From: DASQFQ01 sp038238015
Lineage (GTDB): Bacteria > Actinomycetota > Thermoleophilia > Solirubrobacterales > Solirubrobacteraceae
Reading direction: 5' to 3'
NCBI GenBank assembly: GCA_038238015.1
Contig: JBBRYA010000007.1
Location: forward strand, 1 to 64,000
DNA: 64,000 nucleotides
The position numbers were made by a program, and so were the translations under genes. This document shows, piece by piece, positions 50,195-58,994 of the stretch; within the stretch, counting starts at the first letter, position 1; every line of letters begins with the position of its first letter. The notes beneath the pieces are model-generated. The model made no database searches. It had not been told where the DNA came from and saw nothing but the letters and a program-made list of their open reading frames with translations.

Positions 50195-51720
50195 GCGGCG
50201 ACGAGCTCCTGCTCGGCGGCGGCCGGCTGGGGCAGCTCGTGCGCCGGTAGCACGAGGAGTGCGACGGCCGCGCCGGCGAGCGCGACCACCGCAGCCGCGG
50301 CGGCGGCGACGTGCATCCCCGAGACGAACGCGGACTGCGCGGCCTCCGCGAGCTGCGGGCTGCCCAGTCGCTGGGCCACGGCCAGCGCGCCCCCGAGCGA
50401 ATCACGCGCGGCGCTTGCGGCGGACCCGGGCAGCGCGGCGACGGCGTCGGCCATGTCGCCACGGTAGCGACTGGCCAGGAGCGACCCGAGGATCGCCACG
50501 CCCAGCGCGCCGCCCGTCGTGCGCGTGCTGTCGTTGACCGCCGAGCCGATGCTCGCCTTGGCCAGCGGCAGCGAGCCCATCACCGCGTGGGTGGCCGGAG
50601 CCATCGTGTTCCCGATCCCGAAGCCGAGCAAGAGCAGCGCCGCGGCCACGAGCGCGTAGCCGGAGTCGACCTCGAACTGCGTCATCGTCGCGAGGCCGGC
50701 CGAGACGAGCGTGAGCCCGCCCGCCACAACGAGCTTGCTGCCGAGGCGATCGGCGAGCTTCGCCGACAGCGGGCCGCCGATCACCAGGCCGAGCGCGACC
50801 GGCGAGATCCGCAGGCCGGCCTGGAGCGCGGTGTAGCCGAGCACGCCCTGCAGGTACTGCGTGAGGAAGAAGATCGTCCCGAACATCGCGAAGAAGGCCA
50901 GCGTGATCGATGCGCTCGCGCCCGAGAAGCGCGGGTTGCGAAACAGGTCCATGGGCAGCATCGGCTCGGGCGCGCGGCGCTCCCACGCCACGAAGGCCGT
51001 GAGCGTGAGCAGCGCCAGCGCGAAGGCGGCGAGGATCTTCAGATCGCCCCAGCCCTGCGACGGCGCCTGGATGATCGCCCACACCAGCGCGGTCAGCCCG
51101 ACGGTGGAGAGGCCGAACCCGACGAGGTCGAGGCGCGACGCGGCCGGGTCCTTGGACTCCGGCACGAGCCAGCGCCCGGCGATCAGCGCGAAGGCGACCA
51201 CCGGCAGGTTGACCAGGAAGATCGCCCCCCAGTCGTAGCGCTCGAGCAGCCAGCCGCCGGAGACCGGCCCGATGGCGATGCCCAGGCCGCCCATCGCCGC
51301 CCAGATCCCGATTGCCTTCGCCCGCTCCTCGCGCGGGAACGTCGCGGTCAGGATCGACAGGGTCGAGGGCATGATGAACGCCCCGCCGATGCCCATCAGC
51401 GAGCGCGAGGCGATCAGCATGTCCGCCGAGCCGGAGACGGAGGAGAGCGCCGAGCCGGTGCCGAACACCAGCAGCCCGGCGGTCAGTGCGCGCTTGCGGC
51501 CGAAGCGATCGCCCAGCGCTCCGGCGGTCAGCAGCAGGCCGGCGAAGACGAGCATGTAGGCGTCCACGACCCACTGCAATTGGGAGGCGGAGGCGTCGAG
51601 GTCGCGCGCCAGCGTCGGCAGCGCGACGTTGAGGATCGTGTTGTCCAGCGAGATGACCAGTAGCGACAGGCACAGGACCACGAGCGCCCACCAGCGCCGA
51701 GGGTCGGGGACTGCGTTCAT
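50191..51720 (-). CDS. DHA2-family multidrug MFS transporter
   Basis: A 509-residue drug:H+ antiporter with 14 predicted transmembrane helices (EmrB/QacA type). It carries DNTILNVALPTLARDLD, LQWVVDAYMLVFAGLLL, GALGDRFGRKRAL (motif A) and SRSLMGIGGAFIMPSTLS. The ATG at 51720 has AAGGAGG upstream. It is intact, unlike the similar transporter at 15658-17168. It forms an operon with the downstream TetR gene. The 194-base gap to the divergent gene at 51915 contains ACGCAAGCGT (51793-51802) and TTTCGAAA (51807-51814), possible operator halves. Confidence 0.9.
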   Translation of the reverse strand: MNAVPDPRRWWALVVLCLSLLVISLDNTILNVALPTLARDLDASASQLQWVVDAYMLVFAGLLLTAGALGDRFGRKRALTAGLLVFGTGSALSSVSGSADMLIASRSLMGIGGAFIMPSTLSILTATFPREERAKAIGIWAAMGGLGIAIGPVSGGWLLERYDWGAIFLVNLPVVAFALIAGRWLVPESKDPAASRLDLVGFGLSTVGLTALVWAIIQAPSQGWGDLKILAAFALALLTLTAFVAWERRAPEPMLPMDLFRNPRFSGASASITLAFFAMFGTIFFLTQYLQGVLGYTALQAGLRISPVALGLVIGGPLSAKLADRLGSKLVVAGGLTLVSAGLATMTQFEVDSGYALVAAALLLLGFGIGNTMAPATHAVMGSLPLAKASIGSAVNDSTRTTGGALGVAILGSLLASRYRGDMADAVAALPGSAASAARDSLGGALAVAQRLGSPQLAEAAQSAFVSGMHVAAAAAAVVALAGAAVALLVLPAHELPQPAAAEQELVAA

Positions 51721-51854
51721 CGGGGGCCTCCTTGTAGATACGGACCGGTAGCGTTTCGCATTGGAGACGACCGTAGAGGATCGACGGGCGATACGCAAGC
51801 GTTCCGTTTCGAAATGCGCTCGGATTGCCCGTCCCAGCCCTTGCGCCATGCTGC

Positions 51855-51883
51855 TTGACTTAAGTATTTACCTGTGTATACTT
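51855..51883 (+). promoter_or_regulatory. AT-rich consensus promoter with embedded inverted repeat
   Basis: TTGACT (51855-51860), 16 bases, TATACT (51877-51882): the best match to the sigma-70 consensus in the window. AAGTAT (51862-51867) and ATACTT (51878-51883) form a perfect 6-bp inverted repeat spanning spacer and -10 box, so a bound repressor would block RNA polymerase. An AAGGAGG site (51902-51908) follows. Confidence 0.7.
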
Positions 51884-51914
51884 CCCAACTGTAAGCAACA
51901 GAAGGAGGCTTCGG

Positions 51915-52109
51915 ATGGAAGACAAGACCACCGAACCCACGCAGAGCAAGCAGATCACCGTCGAGGTCCCGGAGGACCGTGTGGAAGAGTTCCACGCGTT
52001 CTTCGAGCGCTTCCTCGAGGGAAGGCGCCGCCATCGCGGCCGCCACGGCCACCATCGCGGTCACGGGCGCTGCTCCGGACGCACCGAGCAGGGCACGACC
52101 ACCGTCTGA
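51915..52109 (+). CDS. Small protein with His/Arg/Gly-rich tail
   Basis: A 64-residue protein. The first ~37 residues contain QITVEVPEDRVEEFHAFFERF, repeated in modified form at the start of the next gene product. The rest is basic and His-rich (RRRHRGRHGHHRGHGRC), suggesting metal or nucleic-acid binding. It has the best promoter and ribosome-binding site of the region (AAGGAGG, six bases before ATG), so strong expression under some condition is likely. Its stop overlaps the next start (TGATG). Confidence 0.7.
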   Translation: MEDKTTEPTQSKQITVEVPEDRVEEFHAFFERFLEGRRRHRGRHGHHRGHGRCSGRTEQGTTTV

Positions 52110-52567
52110 TGGCCGACAAGCAGGTCACCGTCGCCGTCCCGGAGGAGCGCGTACCCGAGTTCTACGCCTGGTTCGCGCACTTCCTGGCGGCCGACGCCGG
52201 CGGGGGGCCCTGGGCGCGTGGCGCCCGCGGCCCACGCCGCCACCGTGACGCCAGGCCCTGGTCCGCGCAGGACGCAGACCAGGCCGCCTGGCTCTACGGC
52301 AGGCTCGCGCCGCCCGCGCGCGCGCTCGTCGACCTGCTCGCGGACTCGCCGGGGGAGCGCTTCCCCGGCAACGAGGTCGCCGCGCGCCTCGGCCTCGAGA
52401 AGGGCGCCCACGGCGTCGCGGGCATCCTCGCCTGGCCCGGGCGCTACTCGCGCCGGCTCGGCCGTGTCGTGCCCATCGCGACCGAGGGCCGCGCCAACGG
52501 GGGCACCGACTACTACATGGACCCCGACGTGGCGGCGGTGTTCGAGGCCGCCCGCAAGGGCCCATGA
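52109..52567 (+). CDS. DUF6416-like protein
   Basis: A 152-residue soluble protein. The N-terminus KQVTVAVPEERVPEFYAWFA is shared with the upstream small protein. The C-terminal domain is winged-helix-like: YGRLAPPARALVDLLADSPG, then NEVAARLGLEKGAHGVAGIL and GGTDYYMDPDVAAVFEAA. It fits my memory of DUF6416, whose function is unknown but whose fold suggests DNA or nucleotide binding. A regulatory role on the inverted-repeat promoter upstream is possible. ATGA overlap with the S4 gene follows. Confidence 0.7.
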   Translation: MADKQVTVAVPEERVPEFYAWFAHFLAADAGGGPWARGARGPRRHRDARPWSAQDADQAAWLYGRLAPPARALVDLLADSPGERFPGNEVAARLGLEKGAHGVAGILAWPGRYSRRLGRVVPIATEGRANGGTDYYMDPDVAAVFEAARKGP

Positions 52568-52773
52568 CGCGCGACGTCGAGATCCGCGAGGAGATGATCC
52601 GCCTCGGCCAGCTGCTCAAGTTCTCGGGGCTGGCCGACTCCGGCGCCGAGGCCAAGGCGCTGCTCGCCGCGGGCGCCGTCACGGTGAACGCCGAGCCGGA
52701 GAGCCGGCGCGGGCGCCAGCTGCGCCGCGGCGACGTCGTCACGGTCGGCGACGAGGCCGTGCGCGTGGCCTAA
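52564..52773 (+). CDS. S4-domain RNA-binding protein
   Basis: A 69-residue protein made of one S4 domain (EMIRLGQLLKFSGLADSGAE, then AGAVTVNAEPESRRGRQLRRGD), like YaaA/YbcJ. Such proteins bind structured RNA, often ribosomal. It is translationally coupled to the DUF6416-like gene (ATGA overlap), which hints at a common role in expression control. Confidence 0.85.
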   Translation: MTRDVEIREEMIRLGQLLKFSGLADSGAEAKALLAAGAVTVNAEPESRRGRQLRRGDVVTVGDEAVRVA

Positions 52774-52819
52774 CAGCCGCCTAAGGCCCGGCGCAGCGGT
52801 GATCCGGAAGGGCCCGTCA

Positions 52820-52844
52820 TGCGGAATGACTTCCATGTTCCGCA
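52820..52844. promoter_or_regulatory. Inverted repeat upstream of the lipid-modification operon
   Basis: TGCGGAA (52820-52826) and TTCCGCA (52838-52844) are perfect 7-bp arms 11 bases apart; an inner GGAA-TGAC-TTCC (52823-52834) adds a second symmetry. It lies 20 bases before ATG 52864 and could bind a regulator of the operon. Confidence 0.5.
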
Positions 52845-52863
52845 CCTGCAAGGCTCGGCAGTC

Positions 52864-54111
52864 ATGAGGATCGCCGTCGTCGGCGCCGGGGTGTCCGGGC
52901 TGGTCGCTGCGCACCTGCTCGCTCGCGAGCACGAGGTCAGCGTCTTCGAGGCCAACGCTTACGCCGGCGGCCACACCAACACGGTGCGGGTCGACACGCC
53001 CAACGAGACGCACTGGGTCGACACCGGCTTCATCGTCTTCAACGACCGCAACTACCCGAGCTTCGAGCGCCTGCTCGACCGCATCGGCGTCCGCGGCCAG
53101 CCCTCGAACATGAGCTTCGCGGTGACCGACGAGGCGGGCGACTTCGAGTACGCGAGCACCTCGCCCAACGGGCTGTTCGCCAAGCGCGCGCATCTCGCGA
53201 CGCCGTGGTTTCACCGCATGGTCGCCGACCTCGTGCGCTTCAACCGCGAGGGCCGCGCGCTGCTGCGCTCCGGCGGCGACGGCCCGTCGCTCGGGCACTT
53301 CCTGGAGGAGCGCCGCTACTCGCGCGCGTTCGTGGACCGCCTGATCGTCCCCCAGGCCGCCGCCGTGTGGTCCGCCGACCCGCGTCAGATGTGGAGCTTC
53401 CCGGCGCGCTTCCTGATCGAGTTCTTCGACAACCACGGCATGCTCGGCTTCCGCAACCGCCCGCAGTGGCGCACGGTCGCCGGCGGCTCGCACCGCTACG
53501 TCGAGGCGCTGGTGGCGCCGTGGCGCGAGCGCCTGCGCCTCTCCACCCCCGTCGAGTCGGTCAGCCGTCACGCCGACCACGTGACGGTCACGCCGCGCGG
53601 CGGCGAAGCCGAGCGCTTCGACCACGTCGTGCTGGCCACGCACTCCGACCAGGCACTCAAGCTGCTCGCCGATCCGAGCGAGCGCGAGCACGAGCTGCTC
53701 GGCGCGATCCCCTACCAGGCCAACGAGGCGGTGCTGCACACCGACGAGCGGATGCTGCCGCGCCGCCGCCGAGCGTGGGCGAGCTGGAACTACCACCTGC
53801 TCGACGAGCCCACCGGCAAGCCGACGGTGACCTACCACATGAACCGCCTGCAGACCCTGCGCGCCGAGCGCGAGTTCTGCGTGACCCTCAACCGCACGGA
53901 GGCGATCGATCCGGAGAAGATCATCCGGACGATCAACTACGCGCACCCGGTCTACACCGCCGGCGGCCAGGCCGCGCAGGCGCGCCACCAGGAGATCAGC
54001 GGCCATGAGCGCACGCATTACTGCGGCGCCTACTGGGGCTGGGGCTTCCACGAGGACGGCGTCGTCAGCGGCGAGCGCGTGGCTCAGCGGCTGGGAGCGA
54101 GCGCGCTGTGA
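52864..54111 (+). CDS. FAD-dependent amine-oxidase-like protein (COG2907)
   Basis: A 415-residue flavoprotein with the dinucleotide-binding motif VVGAGVSGLVAAHLL at the N-terminus, GGHTNTVRVDTP and WVDTGFIVFNDRNYP. This COG2907 type is usually encoded with DUF1365 and cyclopropane-fatty-acid synthase, as here, and is implicated in fatty-acid modification (for example furan or tuberculostearic-type fatty acids); the exact reaction is uncertain. ATG 52864 fits the family start; an in-frame ATG at 52819 would add 15 residues and lies inside the operator-like repeat. GTGA overlap with the next gene. Confidence 0.87.
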   Translation: MRIAVVGAGVSGLVAAHLLAREHEVSVFEANAYAGGHTNTVRVDTPNETHWVDTGFIVFNDRNYPSFERLLDRIGVRGQPSNMSFAVTDEAGDFEYASTSPNGLFAKRAHLATPWFHRMVADLVRFNREGRALLRSGGDGPSLGHFLEERRYSRAFVDRLIVPQAAAVWSADPRQMWSFPARFLIEFFDNHGMLGFRNRPQWRTVAGGSHRYVEALVAPWRERLRLSTPVESVSRHADHVTVTPRGGEAERFDHVVLATHSDQALKLLADPSEREHELLGAIPYQANEAVLHTDERMLPRRRRAWASWNYHLLDEPTGKPTVTYHMNRLQTLRAEREFCVTLNRTEAIDPEKIIRTINYAHPVYTAGGQAAQARHQEISGHERTHYCGAYWGWGFHEDGVVSGERVAQRLGASAL

Positions 54112-54848
54112 GCCAGAGCGCGATCTACGAGGGCACCATCCGCCACCGCCGCTTCGCGGTGCGCTCGCACGAGTTCAGCTACGACCTCGCGATGACCTAC
54201 GTCGACCTCGACGAGCTCCCCCGCCTGCTCGGCGGCCGCCTGGTGCGCTCGCGCCCGGGGCTCGTGCGCTTCCGCCGCCGTGACTACCTCGGCGACTCCT
54301 CGGTGCCGCTCGATCAGGCCGTGCGCGCGCTGGTCGCCGAGCGCCTCGGCTCCGCGCCGCAGGGCCCGATCCGGTTGCTCACCCACCTGCGCACATTCGG
54401 GCACTGCTTCAACCCCGTGAGCTTCTACTACTGCTTCGCGCCCGACGGAGAGCGCCTTGAGGCGATCGTCGCCGAGGTCACCAACACGCCGTGGGGCGAG
54501 CGCCACGCGTACGTGCTGGAGGCGGGCGAGCAGGTCCCCCGCGGCGGGTTCGACAAGGCGCTGCACGTGTCGCCGTTCATGCCGATGGACCAGCGCTACA
54601 GCTGGCGCGCGCCGTCGCCAGGCAGCACGCTGTCGGTGCACATCGAGAGCAGCCGCGAGGGCCGCCGCGCCTTCGACGCCACGCTCGGGCTGCGGCGCGT
54701 GCCGCTGACTCGCCGCACGCTCGCCCGCGCCACCGCCCGTCACCCCGCCGCGACGCTGCGGATGCTCGCGCTGATCTACGGCCACGCGGTCGCGCTCAAG
54801 CTCAAGGGCGTCCCCGTCCAGCCCCACCCCGGCCCGGTGAGGACATGA
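54108..54848 (+). CDS. DUF1365 protein
   Basis: A 246-residue protein of the DUF1365 family: IYEGTIRHRRFAVRSHEFSY at the N-terminus, LLTHLRTFGHCFNPVSFYYC in the centre and the KALHVSPFMPMDQRYSW segment. It always occurs with fatty-acid modification genes and its biochemical role is not settled. It is encoded between the COG2907 flavoprotein and CFA synthase with GTGA and ATGA overlaps, so all three are made together. Confidence 0.9.
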   Translation: MSQSAIYEGTIRHRRFAVRSHEFSYDLAMTYVDLDELPRLLGGRLVRSRPGLVRFRRRDYLGDSSVPLDQAVRALVAERLGSAPQGPIRLLTHLRTFGHCFNPVSFYYCFAPDGERLEAIVAEVTNTPWGERHAYVLEAGEQVPRGGFDKALHVSPFMPMDQRYSWRAPSPGSTLSVHIESSREGRRAFDATLGLRRVPLTRRTLARATARHPAATLRMLALIYGHAVALKLKGVPVQPHPGPVRT

Positions 54849-56077
54849 CCGCGCGCGCCGCGCGCCGGATCGCGCTGCGCCTGTTCGGCCGCATCAAGGT
54901 GGGCCAGCTCACGATCATCGAGGGCGAGCGCCACCTCGTCTTTGGCTCGGGCGCCCCGCAGGCGACCATCCACGTCCACGACCCGCGCGCGTGGTTTCAC
55001 GTGCTGCGCGGCAGCCGCGGGATGGGCCACTCCTACAAGGAGGGCTTCTGGGACAGCCCCGACCTCACCGCCGTCGTGCGCGTCGCCGCGCGCAACGTCG
55101 AAGGCATCGACGAGCTGCGCCGGCGCATGACGCCGATCCGCGAGCCCTTCCAGCGTGCCCGCGCGGCGTTCATGCGCAACACGCCGACGCGCAGCCGCAA
55201 GGACATCGCCGCCCACTACGACCTCGGCAACGAGCTGTTCGAGCTGATGCTCGACCCGACGCTCATGTACTCGTGCGCGGTGTTCGAAGATCGCGACACG
55301 CCGCTCGAGCAGGCATCCATCGCCAAGCTCGAGCTGGTCTGCGAGAAGCTCGACATCGGGCGCTCCGACCACGTAGTGGAGATCGGCACGGGCTGGGGCG
55401 GCTTCGCGGTTCACGCCGCCACGACGCGCGGCTGCCGCGTGACCACCACGACCATCTCCAAGGAGCAGCACGAGGTCGCGGTCCAGCGCGTCCGCGCAGC
55501 CGGCGTCGAGCATCTCGTCGACGTGCGCCTGGACGACTACCGCGACCTGCGCGGCTCCTACGACAAGCTCGTCTCGCTCGAGATGATCGAAGCCGTCGGC
55601 TGGCAGGACTTCGGCACGTTCTTCGCCGCCTGCTCGGATCTGCTCGCGCCCAACGGGACGATGCTGCTGCAGGCGATCACGATGGCCGACCGCGCCTACG
55701 AGGTCGAGAAGGCGTCCAAGAGCTTCATCCGCACCTACGTGTTCCCCGGTGGCTGCCTGCCCTCGCTCGAGGTCGTCTCCCAGTGCATCGCCAAGCGCAC
55801 CGACCTGCGCACGATCCACCTGGAGGACCTGACGCCCCACTACGCCGAGACGCTGCGGCGCTGGCGCGCGAACTTCGAGGCGGCGACCGACGAGCTCGAG
55901 GCGCTCGGCTACGACGAGCGCTTCCGCCGCATCTGGACGATGTACCTCTGCTACTGCGAGGCCGGCTTCGCCGAGAACCGCATCGGGCTCGTCCAGACCG
56001 TCTTCGCCAAGCCGCTGGCGGGCCGCGACATCCTCGCCATGGCGCCGCCGCAGGCTATGTCCGCGGCTGCCGGCTGA
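54845..56077 (+). CDS. Cyclopropane-fatty-acid-phospholipid synthase-like methyltransferase
   Basis: A 410-residue SAM-dependent enzyme that modifies unsaturated phospholipid acyl chains in the membrane. It shows HYDLGNELFELMLDPTLMYS, the SAM motif VVEIGTGWGGFAVHAA, EMIEAVGWQDFGTFF and the FPGGCLPSLEVV region, all typical of CfaS/UfaA1-type proteins. Together with the COG2907 and DUF1365 genes it forms an actinobacterial lipid-modification operon. GAGG lies before ATG 54845. Its end overlaps the convergent SDR gene by 23 bases. Confidence 0.92.
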   Translation: MTARAARRIALRLFGRIKVGQLTIIEGERHLVFGSGAPQATIHVHDPRAWFHVLRGSRGMGHSYKEGFWDSPDLTAVVRVAARNVEGIDELRRRMTPIREPFQRARAAFMRNTPTRSRKDIAAHYDLGNELFELMLDPTLMYSCAVFEDRDTPLEQASIAKLELVCEKLDIGRSDHVVEIGTGWGGFAVHAATTRGCRVTTTTISKEQHEVAVQRVRAAGVEHLVDVRLDDYRDLRGSYDKLVSLEMIEAVGWQDFGTFFAACSDLLAPNGTMLLQAITMADRAYEVEKASKSFIRTYVFPGGCLPSLEVVSQCIAKRTDLRTIHLEDLTPHYAETLRRWRANFEAATDELEALGYDERFRRIWTMYLCYCEAGFAENRIGLVQTVFAKPLAGRDILAMAPPQAMSAAAG

Positions 56078-56840
56078 ACATCCGCCGGCTGAACGCGTCG
56101 AGCACGAACGCCGGCCCGCGCGACGCGAGCTTCGCGTAGGCGGTGCGACCGCCGGGCCCGAGGATGTGGCGGTCGGCCTCGACCGCTTCGAGGACCTTCT
56201 CGGCCCACTCGCCGGGCTCGACCTTGTCCCACCCGGAGGTGTCCATGTGGCGGCCGTAGACCTCCTCGGTCGCGTCGAGCATGTCGGTGTTCACGCCCGG
56301 GGTGACGACGTGCAGGACGCCGACGCCGGTGCCCGGCAGCTCGCGGCGCAGGGACTCCGAGAGCGCGACCACGCCGGCCTTGGAGGCGGCGTAGGTGCTC
56401 GCGGCGGGGAAGTGGGCGTAACCGCTGATCGACGCGTTGTTGACCACGATGCCGTGGCCGGCGGCGAGCATGTGGGGCAGCACGCGGTGGGTGAGGTGGG
56501 CGACCGCGACGAGGTTGACCTGGAACATCGCGTACACCGCCTCCATCTCCTGCTCCTCGAGCAGGCCGCCGGTCATCTGGCCGGCGTTGTTGACCAGCAG
56601 GCTGACGTGCTCGAGCTCCTCACCGAGCTCGTCCACGCAGGCGTCGAGCGACTCGCGGCTGGAGAGGTCGAGGCGGACGGGGCGGACCTCGGCGCCCCCG
56701 GTGACCGGCGCGAACGCGGCCGGGTCGCGCACTCCCGCCAGCACGCGGCGCACCGGCCGGGCGGCCAGCGCCTCGCAGAGCGCGCGGCCGATCCCGCGAT
56801 TGGCGCCAGTGACGAGTGCGGTGCTGCCGACGAGGTCCAT
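56055..56840 (-). CDS. Short-chain dehydrogenase/reductase
   Basis: A 261-residue classical SDR: TGANRGIGRALCEALA cofactor loop (10-25), NNAGQMTGG, catalytic Ser in NNASISG and YAASKAGV (Tyr-x-x-x-Lys). The second-strand segment GVRDPA and the overall likeness to short-chain reductases of lipid metabolism suggest NADP use, but the substrate is unknown. A TAGGTC stretch lies about five bases before ATG 56840. It is convergent with the lipid-modification operon and might act on the same lipids. Confidence 0.87.
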   Translation of the reverse strand: MDLVGSTALVTGANRGIGRALCEALAARPVRRVLAGVRDPAAFAPVTGGAEVRPVRLDLSSRESLDACVDELGEELEHVSLLVNNAGQMTGGLLEEQEMEAVYAMFQVNLVAVAHLTHRVLPHMLAAGHGIVVNNASISGYAHFPAASTYAASKAGVVALSESLRRELPGTGVGVLHVVTPGVNTDMLDATEEVYGRHMDTSGWDKVEPGEWAEKVLEAVEADRHILGPGGRTAYAKLASRGPAFVLDAFSRRMFSRQPRT

Positions 56841-56912
56841 GTCCTGACCTACGGTGCGCGCGGCGGCGGCGATCATTGATCGGCTGGCGCCGGGCGACCG
56901 TATTGACCCTCG

Positions 56913-57290
56913 ATGACCACCCCCGTGCGCAGCGCCGCCCTCACCATCCTCGCCCTCCGCGTCGCCTACGGCGCCGGGCTGATCCTCGCTCCCGAGCGCC
57001 TCGCCCAGCGCTGGCTGGGCTCCGCCGCCGGGCTGCCGCCCACCCAGGTCCCGCTGCGCGGGATGGGTGCGCGCGAGATCGTCGTGCACGGCGCGGCAAT
57101 CGCGGCGGTGCTGCAGGACGCGCCGCTGCGGCCGTTCCTGGCCGCGAGCATCGCCGGCGACCTCGCCGACGTCGTCGCCACGGTCGCCGGCCGGCGCGGG
57201 CTGCCCGACGGCGCGGCGCCGGCGACCGTCGCCGTCGCCGGCGGGTCGGCGCTGCTGACGGCGGCCATCGCCGCGGTCGTCGATCGCTGA
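56913..57290 (+). CDS. Small membrane protein, unknown function
   Basis: A 125-residue protein with about three hydrophobic segments (ALTILALRVAYGAGLILAP, ASIAGDLADVVATVAG, GSALLTAAIAAVVD) and a short polar middle. It resembles DUF4267/DoxX-type small integral proteins in size but no signature was recognised. TATTGA lies six bases before ATG 56913. It is followed after eight bases by an alpha/beta hydrolase gene. Confidence 0.65.
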   Translation: MTTPVRSAALTILALRVAYGAGLILAPERLAQRWLGSAAGLPPTQVPLRGMGAREIVVHGAAIAAVLQDAPLRPFLAASIAGDLADVVATVAGRRGLPDGAAPATVAVAGGSALLTAAIAAVVDR

Positions 57291-57298
57291 GCCGGTCC

Positions 57299-58063
57299 GT
57301 GCAGCTCGCCTACGACCGTTCCGGCACGGGCCCGACGCTCGTGCTGCTGCACCCGCTCGGAGCCGACCGGCACGTGTGGGAGCCGGTGCTCGATCGCGTG
57401 AGCGCCGAGCGCGACGTCATCACGATCGACCTCCCCGGCTTCGGCGGATCGCCTGCGCTCGACGCCGGGACGCCGCCGACGCCCGCGGCCCTCGGCGCGG
57501 CGGTCGCGGAGTTCCTGGATGAGCTCGCCCCCGGAGGGCCCCACCACCTCGCCGGCAACTCGCTGGGCGGCTGGGTTGCGCTGGAGATGGCCGCCGCGGG
57601 CCACGCCCGCTCGGTGACGGCGATCGCCCCGGCGGGCCTGTGGGCTCAGCCGCTCGCGCCCAAGCGCGGCGTCGCGCGCGGCGTCGCGCGGGCGATCCGC
57701 CCGGGCCTGCCGGCACTCGTGCGCAGCCCGGCCGGCCGCCGCCTCGCGCTCGCGGGCACGGTGGCCGACGCCGATCGCGTGCCGCCGAAGGCGGCCCTGC
57801 GGCTCGTCCAAGCCTACGCGGACGCCCCCGGCTTCGAGGACGTCAACCGCGCGATGCGCGCCAATCGGTTCACCCAGATGGAGCACCTGCGCGTCCCCGT
57901 GACGCTGGCCTGGGCCGAGCGCGACCGGCTCGTCGCCCGGCCGGCGCACTTGCCCGCGCGCGTGCGCAGCGTCGTGCTCCCGGGCGCTGGCCACCTGCCG
58001 ATGTGGGACGCGCCCGAGCTGGTCGCGAAGCTCCTGCTGCAGGGCAGCCGGGAGGCTGACTAG
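57299..58063 (+). CDS. Alpha/beta hydrolase
   Basis: A 254-residue hydrolase with LLHPLGADRHVW, DLPGFGGSP, the nucleophile elbow GNSLGGW (Ser near residue 89), acidic partner in AERDRLVA and His in GAGHLPMWD. It resembles the carboxylesterase/haloperoxidase group; substrate unknown. GTG 57299 gives the natural family start (VQLAYDRSGTGPTLVLLH). It may form an operon with the small membrane protein upstream. Confidence 0.85.
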   Translation: MQLAYDRSGTGPTLVLLHPLGADRHVWEPVLDRVSAERDVITIDLPGFGGSPALDAGTPPTPAALGAAVAEFLDELAPGGPHHLAGNSLGGWVALEMAAAGHARSVTAIAPAGLWAQPLAPKRGVARGVARAIRPGLPALVRSPAGRRLALAGTVADADRVPPKAALRLVQAYADAPGFEDVNRAMRANRFTQMEHLRVPVTLAWAERDRLVARPAHLPARVRSVVLPGAGHLPMWDAPELVAKLLLQGSREAD

Positions 58064-58067
58064 CCCA

Positions 58068-58987
58068 CTAAGGGCCCGCGAGCACCGGCTCGGGCTCGCC
58101 GGCGACTGCCGCGCGCCTGGCCGTGCGAACGTTGCTCGCCGCATCGGAGATGAACACGGCGAGCGCGATCCAGACGAGCACGAAACCGATCAGGCGCGAC
58201 AGCGGCATCGCCTCGCCGTTGATCAACACGCCGATCAGGAACTGCATCACCGGGGCGATGTACTGCAGCACCCCGACCGTCGCGAGCGGGATGCGGATCG
58301 CGGCCGCGCCGAACAGCACCAGCGGCACGGCGGTCGCGATGCCTCCGGCCATGAACAGCGCGACGTGCCCGGGACCCTCGCTGGTCAGCGTGCTCTTCCC
58401 GGCCGCCTCGAGCCACAGCAGATAGGCGAGCGCGGGCGCGAGCAGGAAGCCGGTCTCGACGGTCAGGCTCTGCGTGCCCTCGATGTTGACGCGCTTCTTG
58501 ACCAGGCCTAAGCGCCGAAGGAGAAGGCTACGGTCAGGGCGATCCAGGGCAGCCGCCCGTAGTCGACCGCGAGCACCACAACGCCGGCCGCGGCGATCGC
58601 CACCGCGAGCAGCCGGCGCCCGCCCAGGCGCTCGCCCAGGACGAAGACCGCGAGGGCGACCGTGACCAGCGGGTTGATGAAGTAGCCGAGCGAGATCTCG
58701 ACGACGCGGTCGGCGTTGACGCCGTAGATGAAGCCGAACCAGTTCACGGTCACGAGCACGGCGGCGAGTGCGAGCAGGCCGGCGCGGCGGCGCCCGATCT
58801 CGCGCACCCAGCCGAAGCCGCTCGTGAGTGCGATCAGCACGAGCAGGAAGACCAGCGACCACACCACGCGGTGGGCGAGGATCTCCAGCGGCGCCGACGG
58901 CTTGAGCAGTGGCCAGAACAGTGGGATCAGCCCCCACAGCACGTAGGCGGCGACGCCGCAGAGCAGTCCGGCGCGGTGGCGGCTCAC
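58068..58987 (-). pseudogene. rarD: RarD-like EamA transporter, one frameshift
   Basis: A membrane protein of the RarD/EamA (DMT) family. Residues 1-159 run from GTG 58987 through SAPLEILAHRVVWSLVFLLV and VNWFGFIYGVNADRVVEISL to FSFGA, then reach a stop at 58508-58510. The continuation YGLVKKRVNIEGTQSLTVET is in another frame and reads to 58068. At the junction the sequence gct-ta-ggc-ctg lacks one base of a Tyr codon (RarD proteins read FSFGxYGL here). It is inactivated or carries a sequencing error. TACGTT lies seven bases before the start. Confidence 0.85.
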
Positions 58988-58994
58988 CCCACTG

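Noticed and set aside
47445..50462. A 1005-codon minus-strand reading frame
   Set aside because: It runs antisense through the vWA, coiled-coil and TetR genes and its product is low-complexity Arg/Ala/Gly-rich. It is a shadow of the real genes.
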